NCBI GenBank assembly: GCA_904066235.2
Contig: CAJFCV020000005.1
Coordinates: forward strand, 9,853,501-9,917,500
DNA from: Bursaphelenchus xylophilus
Taxonomy: Eukaryota; Nematoda; Chromadorea; Rhabditida; Aphelenchoididae
Direction: 5' to 3'
Length of the DNA: 64,000 nt
A model generated the notes under the pieces. That model had not been told where the DNA came from, did not search any database, and was given only the letters and a program-made list of their open reading frames with translations. Of the stretch, positions 12,232-22,790 are shown one piece after another. The position numbers and the translations under genes are program-made. Numbering within the stretch: position 1 is the first letter of the stretch; every line of letters starts with the position of its first letter.

Positions 12232-13666
12232 ATGAATATTGGCGTGTTTATTTTCGCTTTCCTTTTGACACAAACTTGTAGCGCTCTCACTTACTACTTC
12301 TTGCCAGTATGTGGTCGGCTTACGCCTGGGATGAAAGTTCGCTTCTACACGAGCATCGTCACTATGCCCGCTTGGATTATTCAGATCCAAGTGGGCCGAG
12401 AGACCACTTGCACTGAAGGGATTGATCTGAATACCGACCGACCCTTCCATGTCAACCACAACTTTACAGCTGGAGAGTATGCATTAGCCACTGGGCCATC
12501 GGATAGCTGGATATATACACATGTTTATCACATGAATGGAGAGATCGCGCCCAATGTCTTCTTTCAAGCGGATATTCACGTTATTGAAGGTGGATATCAA
12601 TATTACATCAATGGGAAATTAATTGATACCGTTATGTAAGCGAGTCTGTCATTTCAACGGCTTTGCCGATGTCAAAAAATGACAAAGTTTTCAAACTTTC
12701 AGGTCACCCTACTCAAATGAAAAAGCCGATTGCATTATCGGGACTCATGAAGCGAATGTCCCGTATAAATGGATTGAAGGCCAACCAAATTGTCCTTACA
12801 GATCCGGCGATACGATTCGACCTGGATATTATACAACTCCAGTTCCAACTACAAGTCTCAGCCCTACCGTATCTACCCCTCAACCAACCCCTCCCCCATA
12901 TTTCCCTCCACCCGGCTGGCCTTATTGCATTGCCCCATATTGTTATCCCTATATTACTTTCCCATGCCATCCTATGTGCTATACAAATTGCCCGGTCTAT
13001 TGTCCACCTGCTTGCTATGTGGTCCCAGGATATGGCTATCAACCTCCGCCTGTGTATCCTCCCTGTAATTTGGCCAATCTCCCGACCTGCCTTCCTTATT
13101 ACGGTGTTGCACCGTATAGTCCAGCCCCGGCGGGATACGTCTGGCCGCAATGTGAATATCTTCCATGGATTTGGCCGTGGATAGTCAACTGGCCACCGTA
13201 CGGGCAGACGACGGTTTCTCCGCCTTCCACTCCATTTACTCCATCTACTCCATCTGTTACAACGTCCACACCGTCCACATGGAGTACTCCAAGCTGGCCA
13301 ACAATTTACTGGCCATGGTGGATATTTCCTTGGCAAACAACTTCGTTCTATTGGTCCACAACCTCGTCTACTTGGCCCACGGCCTCTTCTACCTGGCCAC
13401 CCTCTACGACCCCGTCAAGTTCGCTGACCCCCTCAACATCTAGTCCAACTCCTCCAACAACGACGTCAAGCATAGCCACTACTACAACTAATGCAGTCTG
13501 GCAGTACTGTCCAGGCACCACTACCAATCCAATGTTCGAAGGGGATGTCTACACCGGATGCCCTGATGTTAATGGTAATAAGCGAGCGCTTTTGTGTATT
13601 GGAAAGCTGGCTGGTTCTCTTGTTCAACCTGGTCAAGTCATACCAGTTGGCTGTTTTTCTAAATAA
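12232..13666 (+). CDS. Secreted galectin-like/mucin-like protein B
   Basis: Two exons, 12232-12635 and 12703-13666, giving 455 residues. Closest paralogue of protein A, with the same order of parts. Signal peptide 1-19; galectin-like head with VCGRLTPGMKVRFYTS, WIIQIQVGRETTC and a last strand ending INGKLIDTVM; phase-2 intron at the same place; linker ADC...YKWIEGQPNCPY; Pro/Tyr/Cys-rich region almost identical to protein A; Trp- and Thr/Ser-rich region (WPTIYWPWWIFPWQTTSFYW is distinctive); C-terminal Cys module EGDVYTGC, LLC, GQVIPVGC. The galectin-type His is Gln here and the Asn is Gly, while the Arg is kept, so classic beta-galactoside binding is doubtful. Likely arose by tandem duplication with protein A. 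Confidence 0.8.
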
Positions 13667-14243
13667 ATCATAAAGGGTTGTAAGCGGTGACCTGAATTTC
13701 GTAAACTGCAATGTAACGGTAAATGTTGAAATAAAGTTTTCATACATGAATCGTTTTGATCACAGAGCAAGCGTTTTGCAGAAACCATTGAGGTTTCTTG
13801 GTTGCTTTTCAGTTTTTCGATTTTTGGTTTACAAATTAGGCGTCCAATTACTGCCAGTCTGTCGGGAAAATAATGTGGATTTGTCGCAGCAAAATTTTTC
13901 TTTTTGCGCACCAAACGACGAAAACTAGAAAAATGTGAGGCAAAACTGTTTCTCGTCTGTCCGAACCTCTTCAGTTCCGTACTCTCTTAATACCAAGATC
14001 GTTAAATATACGGTTGGAAAGCGCCAGCTAAAACTTTTAGGTCTAGATATGTGGCCAGTTTATAACCAATTTTTGCTAACATAAAATTCTCTGCCCACCG
14101 TATAGCGTTAATTTTCAATGGGTTTCTCCGAGCAGCTCGTAATAGCCGTATAATCCTAATTGAATTAAAATCCTTTAATTTGTCACGATAATTTGCACAA
14201 ATAAAAAGTGCCGCAGAACATCACTAGAAAAGCAATTGCTGCA
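13667..14243. other. Intergenic spacer with a one-ended F1 copy
   Basis: About 575 bp. A one-ended F1 copy begins near 13851 (CCAGTCTGTCGGGAAAATAA) and runs into GTGGATTTGTCGCAGCAAAA, the variant also seen at 28000, 42199 and 43250; its second end is missing. An ATATGTGGCC F2-type end lies near 14046. No gene is supported. Confidence 0.5.
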
Positions 14244-14897
14244 ATGTGGACGGTCTATGTGTTCCTTCTCCTGCCTATACTGGCGGTTACCGGAAAACCT
14301 TTAACTGGAAAGACCGGGCCGTTGCGCTCTTCGACAAAACCAACAGCCAAAACCGGGCCAGCGACTTGGGTACCTGGAAAAACAAGTGGTCCATCGACTG
14401 AAAAACAACGACGTCCTACCGGTCCTGTGCCTATTACAAGTGATTTTCCCTCCACGCCTTCTCGGGCGACTCCGGCTCTGAAAAAGACACACGAACCATC
14501 CAAAATTCGGCTTACTTCTGGACCCAGAAGAAAACGTCAAGCTCTCGGATCCGACGACTCTCCAGTCATGCCAATCGCTGGAACTCAGTTTGTTGTACCG
14601 GGAACTAAAACCCAACCCCCATATTCAACGTTTTGGCCATTTTCAACCACCTTCTTCCCCACGATTCCAACAACTTCGTATCTTACACCCACTTTCTTCC
14701 CATTTAGTTTTACCGGCACTCCTACTCTAGACACAACAACAAATTCGGTTTTAACTTCACACTCTACAACATTAGCTCCCCCGATAACGCCCGTTACTAC
14801 GCCTTCAACTCAAACCGGCCCTTCTCATCGCCCCACATCTTCTTCAATGCTGACTTGGCGACCCAGTCCGGCTATCGCCCAAGCTGTTGTGGGCTAA
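14244..14897 (+). CDS. Secreted Thr/Pro-rich protein with furin-like site
   Basis: Single exon of 217 residues starting at the ATG that opens a clear signal peptide (MWTVYVFLLLPILAVTG). The remainder is low-complexity Lys/Pro/Thr/Gly in the first half and Thr/Pro/Phe in the second. A dibasic RRKR at about residues 95-98 is a good match to a furin-type cleavage site, which would release two chains. It has no Cys-rich module and no galectin-like head. It lies in the same orientation inside the galectin-like array, so it may be coexpressed or may be a paralogue that lost the head. I do not recognise a family. Confidence 0.6.
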   Translation: MWTVYVFLLLPILAVTGKPLTGKTGPLRSSTKPTAKTGPATWVPGKTSGPSTEKQRRPTGPVPITSDFPSTPSRATPALKKTHEPSKIRLTSGPRRKRQALGSDDSPVMPIAGTQFVVPGTKTQPPYSTFWPFSTTFFPTIPTTSYLTPTFFPFSFTGTPTLDTTTNSVLTSHSTTLAPPITPVTTPSTQTGPSHRPTSSSMLTWRPSPAIAQAVVG

Positions 14898-15466
14898 AAT
14901 ATCGTAAAGCGGGAAAATATATTGAACTATGTGTTGTGGAGTAATAAAATTTGTACACGTTCTTGAGAAGAGAGTCAAAGTTTTGCACAGAAAACTATAA
15001 GGGTCCAAAGAATTTCCTCGCTATGAAAGGCTTGTGTCATACGGAATAATTAACGATGATCCATAAGCCTTTTCTGTATATTATAGGTGTAATTACATGT
15101 GAAAAACTTCAAGCGAAATTGTAAACTATCCTAGAACTTTATTAACCTTGTTATTTCTATTCATTAAACCTTCTCCTAGCCTCTTTCATGCGTAAAAACG
15201 ACGAGTTGAGGCGGCCCTGGGATTGGCCTCCGAAAACTTTTCACAGCGTTCGGCGCTCCTGTAGACTAATTATCGTTAGCTCGTATAATTTCGAAATTTC
15301 AGTCTCATAGCGCAGCCAATATTGCATAATTTAACGGAGAATTAATGGATGGCTGGAATAACGATTACTAAAGCAGTTGAATTAATTTAACGATCCCATA
15401 ATTGTCTAACCATATCTATTAAAATTTTGAGCCTGGACAAAATTTTCAACGACATTTTAACGAAGA
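14898..15466. other. Intergenic spacer, nothing recognised
   Basis: About 570 bp of AT-rich sequence between two secreted-protein genes. AATAAAA at about 14943 is a likely polyadenylation signal. I see no MITE end, exon or obvious promoter element. Confidence 0.4.
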
Positions 15467-16099
15467 ATGGGGCTCTTCTTCCTACTACTTGCCCATTTTA
15501 TTAGCAATGTCAGATGCTACATCCTAAATCCCTATGGGTATCCCTGCAGTGCATATCAACTATGCCCGCAATCTTGGTCTGGATACGACAACAATGGCGC
15601 TTCGTATACTTATCAGCCATCGTACCCTGGAGGACACCCATGGTCGAATCCAAATGGGTATCCGTTCTCTCCAAGAAGAAGGCTTACTTCTTGCCCCTTT
15701 CCGTACAACTCTGACTGTTTATATGGCAGTGGCTTTTATCCTGGCGCTTCTTACGGCTACATACCTATTCCAGGACCATCAAATATCATTGTCGTCGAGT
15801 GCGCGACTTGTCCAAGTAGCCCGTCAACGACTCCAGTCTTGACAACCACTTTGCCTTCGACGACTTCATCAACGTCTCCGTGGACCACCTCAACAACTAC
15901 AATGCCAACAACCACAACCGGGCTATACAAATACTTCTACTGCTCAGGAGAAGTCAATAATATTGTAGCCGAAGGGAAAGTCTACACACCCGGATGTTTA
16001 AAGAATGGCTCGACTACAGTAAGAGTTAGCCTGCTATGCCCAAAAACTTTGCAAGTCATCCCAATCGGAGCCGTTGTGCCTGTTGGATGTTTGTGGTGA
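15467..16099 (+). CDS. Secreted Tyr/Pro/Thr-rich protein with C-terminal Cys module
   Basis: Single exon of 210 residues. Signal peptide (MGLFFLLLAHFISNVRC), then a Tyr/Pro/Gly/Ser-rich region with several Cys, a Thr/Ser-rich region of about 40 residues, and the shared C-terminal Cys module (AEGKVYTPGC, LLC, GAVVPVGCLW). The galectin-like head and its linker are absent, and there is no intron. It therefore represents the tail half of the neighbouring proteins used alone, which shows that the Cys module is a portable unit. AATAAAG follows near 16114. Confidence 0.7.
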   Translation: MGLFFLLLAHFISNVRCYILNPYGYPCSAYQLCPQSWSGYDNNGASYTYQPSYPGGHPWSNPNGYPFSPRRRLTSCPFPYNSDCLYGSGFYPGASYGYIPIPGPSNIIVVECATCPSSPSTTPVLTTTLPSTTSSTSPWTTSTTTMPTTTTGLYKYFYCSGEVNNIVAEGKVYTPGCLKNGSTTVRVSLLCPKTLQVIPIGAVVPVGCLW

Positions 16100-16215
16100 A
16101 ATTTGGCTCATTAAAATAAAGCATCCTTTGTTTTTCCAGCTCCCATTAACCTCCCCCACATGACATCATTCATATTCACATTTGCAAATGTAAAAAAAAC
16201 CCTGTGGTTCGTAAA

Positions 16216-16223
16216 TATAAAAG
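16216..16223 (+). promoter_or_regulatory. TATA box
   Basis: TATAAAAG, 68 bp upstream of the ATG at 16284. Position and sequence fit a strong core promoter; no other TATA-like site lies nearer the gene. Confidence 0.6.
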
Positions 16224-16283
16224 CTCAACGGGTTTGGGAAAAATTTCACATCATTTCTCGCTTCTGTTTCTCATCGAAAATTC

Positions 16284-17304
16284 ATGTTTAAAGTATTACT
16301 CATCTCCTATTTCATTTCCAACTGGATCTCGGCCCACAAACTACTGACATTGCCGGTTTGCGGAGGGCTAAAGCCGGGGATGAAGATAAGATTCTCAGTG
16401 ATCAACAACTTGAACGAATGGGATATAACTTTGTTCAATAATCGCGGTGCAAAGTGCAATGGCTCCGAGGAGCTGCAAGGCGCTGAGGTCTCGTTGAATA
16501 TCAGAGAACACCGGGTTCATTCAATGTATCCCTGGCACAGTGAGAGCTATGGGTTTGGATGGGGAAGATATGGGTATCCGTTCAGAGATTATCAATATTT
16601 CCCGTTGAGGACGAAACGCGGGGAAGAAGTGCAGGGAGAAATTGCGGTTACGAGTTATGGGTTTGAATACCGGGTCAATGGCCAGCGAGTTCATGGAATA
16701 AGGCAAGTTTTTCAAATGTAAAGATCCGCTTTCTCATTGGCGATGCGATTTCCGATGCGACAGAATGTTTACGATTTTCCGGACAGATTAACAACTGCAT
16801 GATAATGACCTTATCTTTTTTATTTTCAGATTCCACTACCCAAACCTCCTAACTGATTGTGTTGCGTTCGAAACCAATGTCACAATGACTTCTTATTGGA
16901 TAGAAGGCAATGACGACTGCGAATTCAGAAGCAATGACAAGCCGGATGAAAGGATATACCCTCGTAAAACGTCAACGATTCCGCCACGAAGCTCGACGCA
17001 GCGAATAAAGCCACCAGTTCAATTTAGCACTGCTCAATCGGTCCGACCAATTGCAACAAAATCCCATTCATCAAATAAAAGGCCGTCCACAGTAACAACG
17101 ATACCAGTTATTATAGGAAAACGTGCAGCAAGGTCTAGAAAGACCTATCCCTGTCCGTCTGGTATCAAAATGATCGAAGGACGCCGATTGCCACGGAATT
17201 GTGAGGCTGGCAAAAAGAGATCAGCTATAGAATGCGCTGATGGAAGTCATATAGAGACTGGCGAAGTGATTCCCGTTGGCTGCTTCGGAATATACGGACA
17301 ATAA
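16284..17304 (+). CDS. Secreted galectin-like protein with short tail and Cys module
   Basis: Two exons, 16284-16702 and 16830-17304, giving 297 residues. Signal peptide (MFKVLLISYFISNWISA), galectin-like head with VCGGLKPGMKIRFSV, WDITLFNNRGAKC and a last strand ending VNGQRVHGI, linker with TDC...YWIEGNDDCEF, a short basic Ser/Thr/Pro region rather than a long mucin stretch, and the Cys module (IEGRRLPRNC, IEC, GEVIPVGCF). The best intron has a GC donor (AAG|GCAAGT) because this puts the junction exactly nine residues after the conserved NG, as in all paralogues. A GT donor 15 bp further on also keeps frame. A TATA box (TATAAAAG) lies at 16216-16223. Confidence 0.75.
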
Positions 17305-17630
17305 TGAAGCTCATTTATGAAATCGGCGTCAGTTTTTGATGACCTGTCCGTTTATTATCATCTAGGAACGAATAAAAAAAGTATGAAAATTATTTTCCGA
17401 GTAAATTAGGCAAACTCATAGGGGAAGTATTCTATTGTACACTGCAAATGCGACGCTCATGGTTACATCATTTTCCGTTTGCCCAATAATCATTGTTTCA
17501 CAGAGCAGCCTATGCTAATCGCCACCAGCGGAACAGATATAACATTATAAAGCCATTATCAATTAATTCGAAAACTCCCTTCTCAATTGCATGAGCACAA
17601 AGGATCTATACAGTATTCGAATTCATAGCC

Positions 17631-19168
17631 ATGCAGTTTACAATGCTTTTCCTCCTGCTATTATTTGCCAAATGCAATGCCGATAATTGGTACATGCCGG
17701 TGTGCGACCGGCTTCAGCCTGGGATGGAAGTCCATTTTATGGTTCACCCAGTCGGCAACGAATTTATCCTGCAATTCCAAACAGACAGCGTCCAAATGTG
17801 CAACGCCAGCTTGGACACTTCGGTCGGCTACCGGTCATTCCATGTCAATCACTATCAGATCCATCCGGTCTATCCGTTTTATAATCATATGTATGCGTTG
17901 GCGGCTGCGAAGCCTGGGCAATGGTGGGATTTTATAAATTGGATCCCAATGGCGTTGCAGAAAGGGCAACCGTTTCATGCGCAGATCAACGTGAAGCCTG
18001 GAGGGTATGACTATCTGGTTGATCGTCAGTACGTTGGATCTGTTTTGTAAGTCTGGTGTTATTTGAGAGGTGTAAGTAAAAACATGAAACATTTTGAAGC
18101 TGCAGCGACAGCGAGAGCGCTAAAGAAGGTAAAGCCGTCACTTTCAGAACGCCATATGCGGCAATGAAAGTGGACTGCGTATTGGCAACGGGAGAGGGAA
18201 GTATTCCCAATATGTGGATTCAAGGCCAACCCGACTGTCAATATCGCAACAACGATTCTCCGGACCCAATTTACTATTCGACGACCACTCCGTCGACAAC
18301 GCCAAGTTCAACTGCATCAACAACGTCCGGGTCGACCTATCCAACTTGGCCGACTTTTTCCACCTCCACCCCATCTACTTGGCCAACAAGTTCGACTACG
18401 ACTCCTTATCCTTTCTCGTACCCTCCATACTACCCACCGGGCTACCCGTATCCCTATTTTCCTCCGCCAGGATGGCCTGAATGCATCCCGCCTTATTGCT
18501 ATCCGAACGCCACCTTCCCTTGTCATTGGGCTTGCTATACCGGCGGACCTTATTACTGTCCCGTTCAATGCTATGTGGTTCCAAATTATGGCTATCAGCC
18601 GCCTCCACAGAATCCTCCATGCGGAGTAGTGGGACTCCCGGAATGCCAGCCTTATTACGGGCCTTATCCTTACCTTCCGCCACCTGCCAATTATACACCT
18701 CCAACGGTTCCACCAAATCCGTACATTTGGCCGTGGATTCCGCAATATGGCTGGCCACCAACGAGTTATACGCTGCCGCCCGGCTGGCCTTATAATCCTT
18801 ATTGGCCTCCGTACTATTCGTATCCTTACACGACAATAATGCCGCCAAGTACGACTGCTAGTTGGGCACCTCCTCCAACATGGCCAACCGCTTCCACTTT
18901 GTCAACAAGCCCAACCACAACCCCAGCCTGGCCTCCAACAACCCCCGATTCGCTTTCTACTTCGTTAACACCGCCAACGAGTTCAGTACCAGCAGGAGGT
19001 CCCGTAATCGTCCAATGCGAGTTTAACCCGGCTATCAAGATTACCGAGGGCCAACCGTACCCCGGTTGTCCAGATCAAAATGGTGTCACAAGGGCATTGG
19101 CATGCATCGGCCCCAATAAGGGCACAATCCAGCCGGGGCAAATCGTACCCACTGGATGCCTTGCTTGA
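17631..19168 (+). CDS. Secreted galectin-like/mucin-like protein C
   Basis: Two exons, 17631-18046 and 18148-19168, giving 478 residues. Signal peptide (MQFTMLFLLLLFAKCNA), galectin-like head with VCDRLQPGMEVHFMV, FILQFQTDSVQMC and a last strand ending VDRQYVGSVL; phase-2 intron; linker KVDC...MWIQGQPDCQY; long Pro/Tyr/Trp/Cys region (CYPNATFPCHWACYTGGPYY and others), Thr/Ser region, Cys module (TEGQPYPGC, LAC, GQIVPTGC). The galectin H-x-N-x-R positions are replaced (QTDSV), so this head has probably lost or changed sugar binding. It closes the array. AATAAA at about 19172. Confidence 0.8.
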
Positions 19169-19332
19169 ACGTAATAAATTGAAACTCTTTTTAATGTGTT
19201 ACAATTTTTAACACTGTGTGAATTACAAATGTATCAATATATTTGAGTGGTGTAAACTATCAGCCCGCCAGAAAAATATAATAATCACTCTGTACATAGC
19301 ATCGAAGATTATGAGTTGTGTCGCGGCAAAAT
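19169..19332. other. Short spacer with degenerate F1 end
   Basis: Starts with the terminator region of protein C and then a diverged F1 left end (TATCAGCCCGCCAGAAAAAT) near 19258. The F1 inner arm runs on into the last codons of the broken dehydrogenase, so this copy sits across its 3' end. Confidence 0.5.
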
Positions 19333-19763
19333 CTACTTGTTTTTCACTTCAGCGACACGATTAGTGCAAAAAACCTCATTCATCCTTCCGCATTGCTCTT
19401 TTCCTAGCGGCTGTGGCAAACTTTTCCAGCTTCTTGTCCCTTATAAAAGAGGGCGTCAAGCCCAGCAGGAACTGATTTTCGATTTGATGATGGAAATAGC
19501 CAGTTGTTTGAGGAACCAGTCCAATGGTCTTAATCGCGCTTTGAACATATTTTTCGGGCTAAAAATTTGCTACACCGTCTCGGAAACGAACACCTTACAG
19601 TTGGAACAGATGCGGTTTCTTTTTGCTTTTTGCTGGTGAAATTATGCGATAGCTTCGTTTGCACCCAAGATGGAGTAAGAGTTTGGACCGTAATTCCATA
19701 TGCGCCATATTCTTTTCGCAAAATCTCCGATAGCCAGTTTGAGTATTGCTTGGCGGCCGAATA
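19333..19763 (-). pseudogene. 3' half of a disrupted short-chain dehydrogenase (SDR-A)
   Basis: Minus-strand exon pieces 19763-19599 and 19558-19333. The first starts inside the catalytic motif (YSAAK, then QYSNWLSEILRKEYG and TVQTLTPSWV), the second encodes PEKYVQSAIKTIGLVPQTTG and a basic C-terminal region. Both match the last part of the intact SDR-B and SDR-C. The first piece is cut at the left end of a mariner element, whose TA target is at 19764-19765. The final about 12 codons are F1 MITE sequence. The N-terminal exons lie 3.5 kb away at 23334-23949. The middle part, with the NNVG and Ser catalytic region, is not found between them, so this is almost certainly a dead gene. Confidence 0.75.
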
Positions 19764-20937
19764 TATTAGGTTGTCCCACAAATAATGTCGTTTTCGAGAG
19801 CGGCAGTTTCCACAGTCTATAAAAAAGGTAAACGATTATAAAATTTCGCAATATCGCATTGTTTTGTAGTCGAGAACACAAGCTTTCGTTCGATATATTA
19901 TTTGCCATATTTGGATCAAATTAAAGTAATTTAGCCCTAATCCAAAATTATGGGAAAAAAGTCGATTCGTGTCGCCGTGTTATACCTGCAAAAACAGGGT
20001 ATGAAAGTTACAGGAGTTACACAAAATATCAACGGCGTGTTCGGCGAGTCTGATGTGAGTCTGAATACGGTGAAACGATGTTTCAAAAAATTTCGATGTG
20101 ACGGTGAGGGACTCAAAGATAAAGTCCGGCACCTGAACTTTATGAATTTACCCTGGGGCCATCAGTTGTCAGATATCCTAGAATCAACATCCAACGCGTC
20201 TCTGACATCGTCTGGGTGTTGAAATAATCGGCGGCTAACCGTTGGATGTCGATGGAATTCAACAAAATGCTCGACAGCTTTTTCCCATATTAATGGACCG
20301 AACCACAGAATCGAGGTGTCACGTTTGTTGCTTTTACAATCCGAAGAGCCGGGTTTTCTAGATCGGATCGTGACCCGTGATGAAGAGCAGATCCTGTACG
20401 ACAACCAGATGTGCCCAGTGGAGTCCCCTGAGGGTACCAACACGGAACTTGGCAAAGCGACCCCCCATAAACAAGGTGATGGGCACTGCTGGATGGTGCA
20501 GCATGGGTATCTCACCATACAGCTCGTTAAAAGTTGGCCAAAATGTAAATGCTGGGTACTGCTGTATTCAGATAGACAGCGTATGGCAGAATATGCCTTT
20601 AAAAACACGCCGCGGAATTCCAAAAGTTCTAGGCGACGATGCGCAACCCCACGTTGTAAAGACGACGCTCCAGAAGTTGAGTTAATGCAGATACGGGACT
20701 CTCCTTCGTCCGGAGTATTCGCTAGGCATGTCTCAAACAGATTGCTACCTTTCCAAGAGTCTAATGGGTTTCATCCGTGGTAGGGAATTTATCAATCAAG
20801 ACCCTGTTGAATGGGCCTCCAAAAGTTTCATCGGCTCCAGAAGCCGGGCTTTCAAAGCCACTGGCAAAAAAATGCTTTCAACGCGTTACAATAGCGTGGT
20901 ATAACACATGGTGATTATTTTGATCAAAAGAGTGATA
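19764..20937 (+). mobile_element. Degenerate mariner transposon, right end missing
   Basis: After a TA at 19764-19765 the element begins with TTAGGTTGTCCCACAAATAA, a mariner-type terminal inverted repeat. The transposase starts at the ATG at 19950 (GKKSIRVAVLYLQKQGMKV, a helix-turn-helix region) and runs to HGDYFDQK near 20908-20935. FLDRIVTRDEEQILYDN matches the mariner region around the first catalytic Asp. Several frameshifts and stops break the frame. No right terminal repeat is found: after the C-terminal codons the sequence passes directly into a tandem repeat. It is a dead, truncated copy that interrupts SDR-A. Confidence 0.8.
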
Positions 20938-21066
20938 CCCTATTCGCGGACATCTCTATTCGCGGACACCCAGTTCGCGGACATTCCCAACTCGCGGACA
21001 CCCTATTCGCGGACATTCCCAGTTCGCGGACACCCTGTTCGCGGACGCCCAATTCGCGGACGTTTT
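20938..21066. repeat. TTCGCGGAC minisatellite
   Basis: Eight head-to-tail units of 15-17 bp sharing the core TTCGCGGACAYYCC, with the last units drifting to TTCGCGGACG. It abuts the truncated end of the mariner with no gap. The G+C-rich core is unlike its AT-rich surroundings. The open frame on the minus strand (VRELG repeats) is a by-product. Confidence 0.85.
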
Positions 21067-22790
21067 TATAAATATATAAAGTAGGCCCTGTATTTAGGGT
21101 TGTAGTCAAACCTCAGGCTAGTTTTGAAAATTCGTAGTGGAAATGACGTAATAAGTAAATTTCAGAAATTTTGAGTAGATATCTTACATAGGGGTAATCG
21201 ATAGTGCTGATTTCGAAAATCATATCCATTTTTATTTCATCGCTAGTTCTTTCTTACGTAGTACCGTGTAGTACTTAGTTTTTGAATTTTTTCGATGTGC
21301 AGGGTTTTATAGCTAATCAATGGAAGAAATTTTTTATCAGACGTCATGGATAATATAATTTCAATGTGATACATAGAGTTTTCTTGTTTTCTTTGCTTTA
21401 TGGTGGTATTTTTATACTTTTCATGCCCTGATTGAGACCTTAGAAAGTTTAGACAGTAGGTCTTCGTGCAATAAATCACTTTTTACATTTCTGCCGACAT
21501 CAAAATAACTAAAAAACAAAGAAAATTATTTTAAATGAATTAAAAGCTAGAGAAATGGATCAATCCATATATCATCTGAATCCGAAGAATTTTTTCAACG
21601 TTTTGAGACCATATTTGTGTCTCAGCTCCATCTGAACCTTCAGAAATTACCTAAAACAATATCCGGCTGGCATCAAAAAATCCAAATAAAATCTGTAAAA
21701 CCTGAAACTTTGTGGCATAAATTATACATATTCTGATTCAGAAATTTCCAGACAACATTTGAGATGCAAAATCAAAAAATACGATTTTTTGAAATTTATG
21801 ACAAAAATTTGTAAAATATGACATTGCTGACATAGAGCCCTGAAATTTTGCACAAACATGTCGTACCACATGCCAAACGACTGTAGAAAATTTCAGAGCT
21901 GTACATACAATCCCTCAAAAGTTATGAGCCGTTTTCTGTTCCAAAAACTCCGATTTCCAACTCCAAAAACCGGACTTTTATTGCTATAGTGTTTACTGAA
22001 CCCTTTCTGGGAACCATAACTTTGGCCAGAAACGACCAAATTTTGATTTTTAAAAAGTAAATCTCCTAATTTGACCCTTGCTTCTTCCACTTAAAACGCA
22101 CTTCGCGAGCTGTGGAAGGGGGGTCTGCCCTAGAAATTGACCCCCACTTTTTTTTGTCTTTACTGATGACATGTAGGATGCTAAAGAACTTGGTGAATTT
22201 TTTTCGAAAAATTCGTCATCATGACCGAGATATGACGTATTTATTGAATTTCGCATAATGTGATATATTGTACTGATTTATTGCCGAAATATCTCAGAAC
22301 TGAGTATATATACGTTATTGGCCATGCTGAACAACTTTGTAATTGACCCGAAGTTTGTCAGGTTACTGTAACATACCGTAACGCCAATGCTCAATCAAAA
22401 AATCTCGATTTTCTCGATTTTTTTCAATAATTTTCGTGGATTTTTTTTCATTTTTGGAATCAGCGCCGTGAAAAAACTTTCCCATAAACGGAATTCACAC
22501 AGGCAAAATGTTTGCACGCGTCAGGTAGCTGTAAAGCTCTCCTTAATAATGAAGATGAAGTGTAACTTCCAGGGCAATCTTATTACGGACTCTCTTGGCT
22601 CAGTGTGTTCGTTGATCTTTTTTAGTCTAGTAGCAAAGGAACGTCGACGTGCTTTTTATAAGCGGTGAAACATCGCGAACGTAATTATGGAATCCGAAGA
22701 TTATGATCATCACGGTTGAACCCATACCTCATATTTTTATTTAATTCGATATAATTATGAATAGTTCACCGAGTTAGGCCCGTTTATATA
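21067..22790. other. Non-coding repeat-like DNA replacing SDR-A middle
   Basis: About 1.7 kb of AT-rich sequence with no exon of SDR-A or of any other gene that I can recognise. Phrases such as TTTCCAACTCCAAAAACC and AAATTTCAGAGCTGTACATA look like decayed transposon filler, but no terminal repeats are visible. I read both strands for the missing dehydrogenase motifs (NNVG, NVSSSA) and did not find them. Confidence 0.45.
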
